DNA from: UM-FILTER-37-12 sp964344965
GTDB lineage: Bacteria; Patescibacteriota; Patescibacteriia; Magasanikbacterales; UBA922
DNA: 9,861 nucleotides
Assembly (NCBI GenBank): GCA_964344965.1
Contig: CAYFPJ010000030.1
Coordinates: forward strand, 1 to 9,861
Direction of reading: 5' to 3'
The stretch's first letter is position 1. Every line of letters starts with the position of its first letter. The translations under genes and the position numbers were made by a program. The notes beneath the pieces are model-generated. The model did not search any database and was not told the origin of the DNA. It saw only the letters and a list, made by a program, of their open reading frames with translations. Shown here piece after piece: positions 5,622 through 9,861 of this stretch.

Positions 5622-6284
5622 ATGGTTATAGATGGCCGAGAATTAAAAATTAGAAAGACTCCTGAAATAGACAGAGGAGAAATTATAGATTTTGAGGATC
5701 TAAATTTTGCAGATGTGGAATTAGAAGAGGTAGAGGTGGATCGTAGTTCAAGAGACCATTTGTATTCTAAACATAAGAGAAAAAGATACGAAAAAGTTGT
5801 TGACATCTTGTGGGCAGGGGAGAAGTTGAGTTTGAAATTTGAATTTTATGAATCCTATAAAAACAAGAACTACTCTCTTGTTTTTATAGTGAATGTTTTA
5901 CCACCACCTGAGTTGGAAAAAGCGTCTCTTATTCAGCCTGATTTAGAAAATTTGTGCTTTATCAGACTTGATTTTGTAGTGCCAGCAGATCAAAATAAAG
6001 TATTGTCAGCTCATGCAAATGTTGAGAACAAATTAAGAATAGTTAATAAAAAATATAGCGGCTTAGGAGTAAGACTGTGGAGAAAAGGATTGGATTATAT
6101 GAGTAATCAGGCTAATGTTTTTGGAAGACCAGTAAGACATAAAGTGATGGCAATGCCTGAATCAGGACTTGACATGGCTAAGTGGGAAGAAATATTTTTA
6201 CCAACTTTGATAGAGATGGGTTACAGTAGGGATGCTGAATATGGTGATAGGTTTTACAAAGTTTATTATCCAAGTAAGCGGTAA
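5622..6284 (+). CDS. Hypothetical protein inside the Fe-S operon, paralogue 1 (GNAT-like C-terminal part?)
   Basis: I do not recognise this 220-residue protein. Three parts are visible: an acidic N-terminal segment (14-40, PEIDRGEIIDFEDL, many Glu/Asp), a basic patch (50-58) leading into a beta-rich middle (60-122), and a C-terminal part with KYSGLGVRLW (144-153), RPVRHK (169-174), W188 in a helix, and a final FYKVYYP. The K-Y-x-G-L-G-x-x-L segment after a beta strand and before a helix resembles the acetyl-CoA loop of GNAT acetyltransferases; this is a fold guess only. No cysteine cluster motif (one Cys) and no signal peptide. It begins 4 nt after the desulfurase stop and ends 4 nt before a tandem paralogue that aligns from the first residue (PEIDR, INFEDL, YKGLG). 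Lying between desulfurase and scaffold suggests a link to Fe-S assembly, but it may be an inserted passenger: the region is more AT-rich than its flanks. Confidence 0.8.
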   Translation: MVIDGRELKIRKTPEIDRGEIIDFEDLNFADVELEEVEVDRSSRDHLYSKHKRKRYEKVVDILWAGEKLSLKFEFYESYKNKNYSLVFIVNVLPPPELEKASLIQPDLENLCFIRLDFVVPADQNKVLSAHANVENKLRIVNKKYSGLGVRLWRKGLDYMSNQANVFGRPVRHKVMAMPESGLDMAKWEEIFLPTLIEMGYSRDAEYGDRFYKVYYPSKR

Positions 6285-6288
6285 ATAT

Positions 6289-6933
6289 ATGGTACTAGAC
6301 GTTAGACAGCCAAGACAAGCTGAAATTCCAGAAATTGACAGGGAAAATGTTATTAATTTTGAAGATTTAGATTTAACAGACATAGACTTGGAGAAGGTAG
6401 ATACTTCCAAACTTCCGGAAGATGATATGGATTATGGTTGGGATGAAGGAATAATGCTTAGAGGAGAGACTGAGATTTCATATAGAGGTAAAAAATTATT
6501 TTGTTCTGTTAAGTCTCAGGAAGTTGAAAAGAAAAAGCATAGAGAGGTCAGGGTATCATTTTTTATTTATGAAGATGAAGATATGAAAGACAGTTTGTTT
6601 TTATTTGGGGGAATAATGTTTTATATTCCTAATAAAAATAATTTCTACATAGATGCCCGTACAAGTATAGAAAATAGACTGAGAGAGCAGAATGATCAAT
6701 ATAAGGGCTTAGGGATTAAATTGTGGAAAAAAATGACAGACTATATAGCACATCAATAAAGTAAACAAGACAGACCTGTTGCACACAAGATAACCCGTGA
6801 ACCAGAAAGAGGTTTGACAGAAAGTAAGTGGAGAGAAATATTTACACCCATTTTGAAAGAGCTAGGATACGGAAGAGTGCGAAATGCTGGAAAAGTAAAG
6901 TTTCAGAAAATGTATTATCCAAAGAAAAAATAA
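6289..6933 (+). pseudogene. Paralogue 2 of the 5622 gene, interrupted by an in-frame TAA
   Basis: This is a tandem paralogue of the gene before it. Reading from ATG 6289 gives 156 residues ending in DYIAHQ, then TAA (6757-6759). The same frame continues without another stop for 57 codons to TAA at 6931-6933, and that tail clearly matches the intact paralogue: RPVAHK against RPVRHK, KWREIFTPIL against KWEEIFLPTL, and a final YYPKKK against YYPSKR. Alignment is gap-free across the stop; the stop replaces residue A164 of paralogue 1. So it is a single nonsense change rather than a shorter gene. An earlier ATG at 6232 overlaps the previous gene, has G at -1 and does not match the paralogue. The distal stop lies 4 nt before the scaffold ATG, as at the other junctions here, so the intact form was the operon's original design. 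It could be an error in the sequence, a recent pseudogene, or a read-through site. Function unknown. Confidence 0.85.
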
Positions 6934-6937
6934 AAAT

Positions 6938-7600
6938 ATGACTACAAACCAAGCAAAAATTCGTGACAACCAAGGTAACTCCTGGGTATATTCTGATGTT
7001 GTCAAAGATCATTTCTTCAATCCTCGCAATATTCTCTTTTCAGGAGAAGAAGAGGATTATGAAGCAGATGCTACCGGTCGGGTAGGATCACCAGCCTGTG
7101 GAGACGAGATGGTCCTCTGGCTCAAGATTAATAAAGAGACAGAAAAAATCAAAGAATGCAAATGGCAAACCTTTGGTTGCGGCTCAGCCATTGCTTCTAC
7201 ATCAATGCTGTCTGTCATGGTGACAGAAAATGAAGGAATGACTATTGATCAGGCTCTGAAAGTGAAACCGCAGGATATCATGGAAAGATTGGCTGGACTG
7301 CCAAATAGAAAAATTCACTGTTCAGTCCTGGGTGACAAAGCCCTCCAGTCAGCTATCAATGACTGGTTTCGTCAGACCGGACAGCACGAGCGTGTAATTA
7401 CCAAAGGTGCCAAAGTAATTGATGAAGAGCTCAATATTACAGATCATGATATCGAGGAGGCAGTCCTTGAAGGGGCCAAGACTCTCGAAGAAGTTCAGAA
7501 CAAATTGAAAGTAGGGGTCTCAAGTCCAGAATCAATTCCAGCCATTGAGCAGTTGATCAGATTTTATAGTGAAAAATATTATGGCGAATCCTACATCTAA
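6938..7600 (+). CDS. nifU: NifU/IscU-like Fe-S scaffold with a cysteine-less BFD-like domain
   Basis: The N-terminal domain (about 17-145) is an IscU-type scaffold on which clusters are assembled. Ligand residues are C54 and D56 in GSPACGD, C81 in FGCGSAIAS and C128 in RKIHCS. Residues 151-210 align with the central [2Fe-2S] (BFD-like) domain of NifU: the helix ITDHDIEEAV, then GAKTLEEV, then G193 and a final helix PAIEQLIRFY. Yet every cluster cysteine is replaced: C-x-C becomes D162-x-E164 and C-x2-C becomes S196-x2-S199. That domain should therefore not hold a [2Fe-2S] cluster. The C-terminal Nfu domain of full NifU is absent. It sits 4 nt after the preceding reading frame and its last 20 bp overlap the next gene, so translation is probably coupled. 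Scaffold function is well supported; the role of the degenerate domain is unknown. Confidence 0.93.
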   Translation: MTTNQAKIRDNQGNSWVYSDVVKDHFFNPRNILFSGEEEDYEADATGRVGSPACGDEMVLWLKINKETEKIKECKWQTFGCGSAIASTSMLSVMVTENEGMTIDQALKVKPQDIMERLAGLPNRKIHCSVLGDKALQSAINDWFRQTGQHERVITKGAKVIDEELNITDHDIEEAVLEGAKTLEEVQNKLKVGVSSPESIPAIEQLIRFYSEKYYGESYI

Positions 7601-7931
7601 AACGAAGAAAATCAGAGTATGCTGTAGTGGATCTTGTCGTGGATTTGGTTCTGAAAAGATAATGGAAGAAATAGAAGATAAACTGCATGATGGCAAAATA
7701 GATGGTATAGAGGAAAAGATAGATCTTGATTATTGTGGCTGTCGAGGATTTTGTGCTCGTTCTCCAGTAGTTGAGATTGATGATGATCACTATGTTTTTG
7801 ATTCAAAACCTGATACAATAATTGACAAGATCAAACAAGGCGGAGAAGATATGAGTGGTCAGATGTTTGATGTTGATCGAGAGGGAGACTTTAGCTGTAA
7901 ACTTGAGGGAGATTTTTTGGGTGATTTGTAA
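7581..7931 (+). CDS. Thioredoxin-fold [2Fe-2S] ferredoxin domain protein
   Basis: A 116-residue protein matching the thioredoxin-like [2Fe-2S] ferredoxins and the similar N-terminal domain of NuoF-type subunits. The likely ligands are C14 and C19 (C-x4-C in VCCSGSCRGFGS) and C54 and C58 (GCRGFC followed by ARSPVV), the classic pattern for this fold. C15, C52 and C106 are extra. The C-terminal tail (from about 90) is acidic and glycine-rich, outside the fold. The start overlaps the scaffold gene by 20 bp; ATG 7581 with T at -1 is preferred over GTG 7569. It is a one-electron carrier. Placed directly after a scaffold that has lost its own [2Fe-2S] domain, it may supply electrons or a cluster for assembly; this is inference. 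Confidence 0.88.
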   Translation: MANPTSKTKKIRVCCSGSCRGFGSEKIMEEIEDKLHDGKIDGIEEKIDLDYCGCRGFCARSPVVEIDDDHYVFDSKPDTIIDKIKQGGEDMSGQMFDVDREGDFSCKLEGDFLGDL

Positions 7932-7947
7932 AATACTAAATTTAGGT

Positions 7948-8040
7948 AATAGAACACAGGCTTTCAGCACACGGATCAAACGGATTTTAATGGATTTTAT
8001 CCGTTCTAATCTGTTTGATCCGTGTCATCCGTGTTCTATT
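7948..8040. repeat. Inverted repeat between the two ferredoxin genes
   Basis: Three nested perfect arm pairs: AATAGAACAC (7948-7957) with GTGTTCTATT (8031-8040), CACGGATCAAAC (7970-7981) with GTTTGATCCGTG (8013-8024), and CGGAT (7981-7985) with ATCCG (7999-8003). The right half repeats ATCCGTGT (8019-8025, 8028-8034 region). It fills the 136-bp gap between the genes and has no T-tract, so it may moderate rather than end transcription. Confidence 0.88.
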
Positions 8041-8067
8041 TCCTAATAACACTATCAGCATTAAAAT

Positions 8068-8388
8068 ATGTCAGACGACCAACTAGTAACAACCGAAAAC
8101 GGAGAAGAAATAAAGGTGCCAGACGATCTACCAGAAGAAATTTCTGAAAAAATTCGTAAAGGTGGGAAAATTAGAAGAGTCGTAGTAGATCGTGCAGCTT
8201 GTATTGGTGCTAGATCTTGCGCTGTAGTCGCCCCTGGAGTTTTTCAAATGGATGATGAAAACCTAGCTTATGTCACTGATCCAGATAGTACAGATGAAGA
8301 CATGATCATGCTCGCAGCCCAATCTTGTCCAGTATTGGCAGTGCTTCTTTATGATAAAGATGGCAATAAGATTTTTCCTGAGGAGTAG
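8068..8388 (+). CDS. Monocluster ferredoxin, [3Fe-4S]/[4Fe-4S] type
   Basis: A 106-residue ferredoxin. An acidic leader (1-33) precedes the fold; the cluster segment is AACIGARSCAVVAPGVF with C45 and C51, and the distal ligand is C87 in AAQSCPVLAV. At the position of the usual second cysteine (C-x2-C) there is A48, and the fourth classical position is A55. C-x2-A-x2-C with a distant C-P is the known pattern of [3Fe-4S] ferredoxins such as those serving actinobacterial P450s, so three ligands and a [3Fe-4S] cluster are likely, though a [4Fe-4S] form with another ligand is possible. It ends the Fe-S gene cluster, about 136 bp after the preceding ferredoxin gene and before a hairpin terminator. 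The partner is unknown; the flavoprotein at 3076-3777 is the best local candidate. Confidence 0.9.
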   Translation: MSDDQLVTTENGEEIKVPDDLPEEISEKIRKGGKIRRVVVDRAACIGARSCAVVAPGVFQMDDENLAYVTDPDSTDEDMIMLAAQSCPVLAVLLYDKDGNKIFPEE

Positions 8389-8407
8389 TAATGTGGATAA
8401 GAATCTA

Positions 8408-8436
8408 TTGGAATACTATCTCAAACTTGTTACAAT
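8408..8436 (+). promoter_or_regulatory. Candidate promoter for glutamine synthetase
   Basis: TTGGAA (8408-8413), a 17-bp spacer and TACAAT (8431-8436). The -10 is one mismatch from consensus, the -35 two. The transcript would start near 8443, upstream of the hairpin at 8453-8473, giving a leader of about 63 nt. Confidence 0.55.
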
Positions 8437-8452
8437 TAAATTATCAAAAAAT

Positions 8453-8477
8453 GCCCGTCTGTCACAAGCGGGCTTTT
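8453..8477 (+). terminator. Hairpin terminator of the Fe-S operon, or glnII leader attenuator
   Basis: GCCCG (8453-8457) pairs with CGGGC (8469-8473), with partial extension into the loop, an A-run before it and TTTT then TTT after it. It can end the ferredoxin transcript. Because a promoter candidate lies just upstream, it would also fall in the glnII leader. Confidence 0.65.
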
Positions 8478-8505
8478 GCGTTTAATCTTAATAATTTGTA
8501 TACCT

Positions 8506-9522
8506 ATGTACAAAATAATGGCCGAATACATCTGGCTGGATGGGCAAACTCCAACAGCCAAAATGCGCTCCAAAACAAAGATTTTGGAACGAGCAGTCAG
8601 CAGAGTGGAAGATCTTCCAGAATGGGGATTTGATGGCTCTAGCACAGAGCAGGCTGAAGGAAGTAGCAGTGATTGTCTTTTGAAGCCGGTAAAATTCATC
8701 AAAGATCCAGTTCGAGGAGGAGATAATATTTTAGTTCTTTGCGAAGTTTTCAATGCAGATGGTACCGTACACGTCAGCAATAGACGTGCTCATCTTAGAG
8801 AATTGGCAGAAATGTATCGAGATCAAGAAGCTTGGTTTGGGATTGAGCAGGAATACACATTTTTTGACGGAGCTAAGCCTCTGGGTTGGCCAGATCATGG
8901 CTTTCCAGCTCCACAGGGGGGATATTATTGTGGTGTGGGGGCAGATGAGGTCTTTGGTAGGATCATCGTCGAGGAACATATGAAAGCTTGTCTAGAAGCA
9001 GATTTGGCCCTCTCAGGGATCAATGCTGAGGTGATGCCAGGTCAATGGGAATTCCAGATTGGCCCAGTCGGACCACTAGAAGTGTCTGACCAGATTTGGC
9101 TAGCTCGCTGGTTGCTATACAGAATTGCTGAAAAGCATGGTGTCACAGCCACCCTCTATCCAAAGCCTGTGAAAGGGGATTGGAATGGAGCTGGAGCTCA
9201 TACCAACTTCAGTACCAAAGCCATGCGTCAACCAGGTGGAATTTCTATCATTAATCAGGCTTGCGAGAAGCTTGGTCGTCGCCATAAAGAACATATCGCA
9301 GTTTACGGAGCACACAACGAAGAACGTCTCACTGGACTTCATGAAACCTGTAGCATCAATGACTTCCGTTATGGAGTCAGTGATCGTGGAGCCTCTATTC
9401 GAATTCCAATGGATACTGATAAGAAAGGGATGGGCTACCTCGAAGACCGTCGACCTGCTGCCAATATGGATCCGTATCAAGTGACAGCAGCTTTGATGAA
9501 GACAGTTTGTGGTAGTTGGTAG
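8506..9522 (+). CDS. glnII: Glutamine synthetase, GSII (eukaryote-type)
   Basis: Makes glutamine from glutamate, ammonia and ATP in the cytoplasm. It is the short GSII type, 338 residues, not the 450-470 residue GSI: it opens with AEYIWLDGQTPTAKMRSKT and WGFDGSST of the beta-grasp domain. Catalytic-domain landmarks follow: metal ligands E114 and E116 (GIEQEY), E175 and E182 (NAEVMPGQWE), NGAGAHTN with H232, NEERLTG with R274, RGASIRIP with R294 and R299, and YLEDRRPAANMDPY. The adenylylation loop of GSI is absent, so that control should not apply. ATG 8506 gives an N terminus like other GSII proteins and has T at -1; ATG 8518 is the alternative, and a TTG at 8476 would start inside the upstream hairpin region. 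It is complete, ends in a TAG stop, and is followed by a strong terminator. Confidence 0.95.
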   Translation: MYKIMAEYIWLDGQTPTAKMRSKTKILERAVSRVEDLPEWGFDGSSTEQAEGSSSDCLLKPVKFIKDPVRGGDNILVLCEVFNADGTVHVSNRRAHLRELAEMYRDQEAWFGIEQEYTFFDGAKPLGWPDHGFPAPQGGYYCGVGADEVFGRIIVEEHMKACLEADLALSGINAEVMPGQWEFQIGPVGPLEVSDQIWLARWLLYRIAEKHGVTATLYPKPVKGDWNGAGAHTNFSTKAMRQPGGISIINQACEKLGRRHKEHIAVYGAHNEERLTGLHETCSINDFRYGVSDRGASIRIPMDTDKKGMGYLEDRRPAANMDPYQVTAALMKTVCGSW

Positions 9523-9559
9523 GAATTATTCACAAGGCACGGTACACATACCACGAGAC

Positions 9560-9590
9560 AAAAAAAGAACCTAGCTTGGTTCTTTTTTTT
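9560..9590. terminator. Intrinsic terminator of glnII
   Basis: A 12-bp stem (9560-9571 with 9578-9589) with a 6-base loop. Its A-run and T-run of eight make it strong for the plus strand and also usable on the minus strand. Confidence 0.9.
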
Positions 9591-9608
9591 ATCCAATTTT
9601 TCTCAAAC

Positions 9609-9635
9609 TTGACATATATATATTTCTTGTATGGT
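9609..9635 (+). promoter_or_regulatory. Promoter candidate in front of the structured RNA
   Basis: A perfect TTGACA (9609-9614) in a strongly AT-rich block. The best -10 is TATGGT (9630-9635), preceded by TTG, with a short 15-bp spacer. The start would fall near 9642, just where the GC-rich structured segment begins. Confidence 0.5.
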
Positions 9636-9641
9636 TTATTC

Positions 9642-9850
9642 CATGGTCCTCTCTCCTCATCACGGAGGAGATGTGGGGACCCACTACCTACTCTTAATCA
9701 GCGGAGGTTACGGTGAACAGCTCCTAGCGCCGCCCAAGGGGCGGCACCTGTAGAACAGGGCGGGGTGCGATCCCGCCCAACGGTAATCACCTCAGTCTGA
9801 CGAGACCAATAAAGAATCCCCGGGGCAAGCCCCGGGGTATTTTGTTTTCG
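9642..9850 (+). ncRNA. Structured non-coding RNA candidate, family not recognised
   Basis: About 200 nt, abruptly GC-rich. Readable hairpins in order: a 14-bp helix with a 3-nt bulge (9645-9658 with 9665-9681, loop ATCACG); GGAG-GTT with AAC-CTCC (9703-9709 with 9716-9724); GCCGCCC with GGGCGGC (9729-9735 with 9739-9745); CCTGT with ACAGG (9747-9751 with 9755-9759); GGGCGGG with CCCGCCC (9758-9764 with 9772-9778); then the terminator at 9818-9837. The bases 9644-9651 can instead pair with 9802-9808, closing the whole element in a multibranch fold. A promoter candidate lies in front. Signature sequences of SRP RNA, tmRNA, RNase P RNA, tRNA and 5S rRNA are not visible. It could be a free RNA or the leader (riboswitch or attenuator) of a gene right of the window. 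The strand is chosen from the promoter and terminator orientation. Confidence 0.6.
9818..9850 (+). terminator. Strong GC terminator at the end of the RNA candidate
   Basis: A 9-bp all-GC stem (9818-9826 with 9829-9837) on an AA centre, followed by TATTTTGTTTT. It has the same design as the palindrome at 22-41, with compensated changes at two stem pairs. Confidence 0.8.
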
Positions 9851-9861
9851 GGCGTTGCTAT

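Noticed and set aside
6232..6288. Earlier start for paralogue 2
   Set aside because: It would overlap the previous gene, has G at -1, and adds residues with no counterpart in paralogue 1, which aligns from ATG 6289.
8476..8504. Promoter TTGCGT-17-TATACC just before glnII
   Set aside because: The transcription start would fall after ATG 8506, leaving only ATG 8518 with almost no leader; the -10 also matches poorly.
8476..8505. TTG start for glutamine synthetase
   Set aside because: It begins in the T-tract of the hairpin and adds a hydrophobic stretch not found in GSII proteins.
9643..9753. A 36-codon open frame from ATG 9643 to TAG 9751-9753 inside the RNA candidate
   Set aside because: The predicted transcript would begin at or next to the ATG, so it would have no leader; the whole stretch is taken up by strong hairpins and the product resembles nothing I know. 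It has T at neither -1 nor -2 (C-C before ATG), unlike all real starts here. A leader peptide cannot be fully excluded.
9642..9837. Assignment of the RNA as SRP RNA, 6S RNA or FMN riboswitch
   Set aside because: The SRP tetraloop region (GGAA with GCAGC) is absent. The long single hairpin with a central bubble of 6S RNA does not form. The stretch CAGGGCGGGG ... CGGTAATCA resembles the first part of an FMN riboswitch, but the second conserved half is missing.
1..9861. CRISPR array, insertion sequence, prophage or tRNA
   Set aside because: No regularly spaced direct repeats, no transposase or phage gene, and no tRNA-like cloverleaf was seen on either strand.

Overview
This window looks like the genome of a Candidate Phyla Radiation (Patescibacteria) bacterium or a similarly reduced, AT-rich lineage. 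The basis is indirect: small genes with little spacing, AT-rich leaders without Shine-Dalgarno sequences, GC-rich palindromic repeats between genes, a eukaryote-type (GSII) glutamine synthetase, and a compact iron-sulfur assembly operon. TGA ends two genes (greA and the coiled-coil gene), so nothing suggests recoding of TGA. The lineage is my inference; there is no rRNA here to test it.

Layout. Positions 1-100 hold a palindrome and a bidirectional terminator. On the minus strand follow greA (101-586) and a TlpA-like thioredoxin gene (655-1232) that is frameshifted at a run of nine A. On the plus strand lie a coiled-coil hypothetical (1374-1727), a glutaredoxin (1931-2161) and a DEDDy 3'-5' exonuclease (2336-2920). 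Large inverted repeats, 90-106 bp each, follow each of these three.

The core of the window is an iron-sulfur module. A ferredoxin-NAD(P)H reductase-like flavoprotein (3076-3777, minus) is divergent from an IscR-like Rrf2 regulator (3823-4224, plus). Between them is a 27-bp palindrome that overlaps the -10 boxes of the promoter candidates on both strands. Downstream of the regulator come a NifS/IscS cysteine desulfurase (4373-5617), two tandem paralogous proteins of unknown function (5622-6284; 6289-6933, the second broken by an in-frame TAA), a NifU-like scaffold whose ferredoxin-like domain has lost all four cysteines (6938-7600), a thioredoxin-fold [2Fe-2S] protein (7581-7931) and a [3Fe-4S]/[4Fe-4S]-type ferredoxin (8068-8388). 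A plausible reading is that the flavoprotein and the two ferredoxins supply electrons, the desulfurase supplies sulfur, the scaffold builds the cluster, and the regulator senses it.

The last part holds GSII (8506-9522) with its terminator. Then a sharply GC-rich island (55 of 80 bases G or C in 9701-9780, against 11 of 50 just upstream) has a promoter-like sequence in front, many stable hairpins, and a strong terminator at the end. I read it as a structured non-coding RNA of about 200 nt that I cannot place in a known family. The terminator palindrome is a covarying relative of the palindrome at the start of the window.
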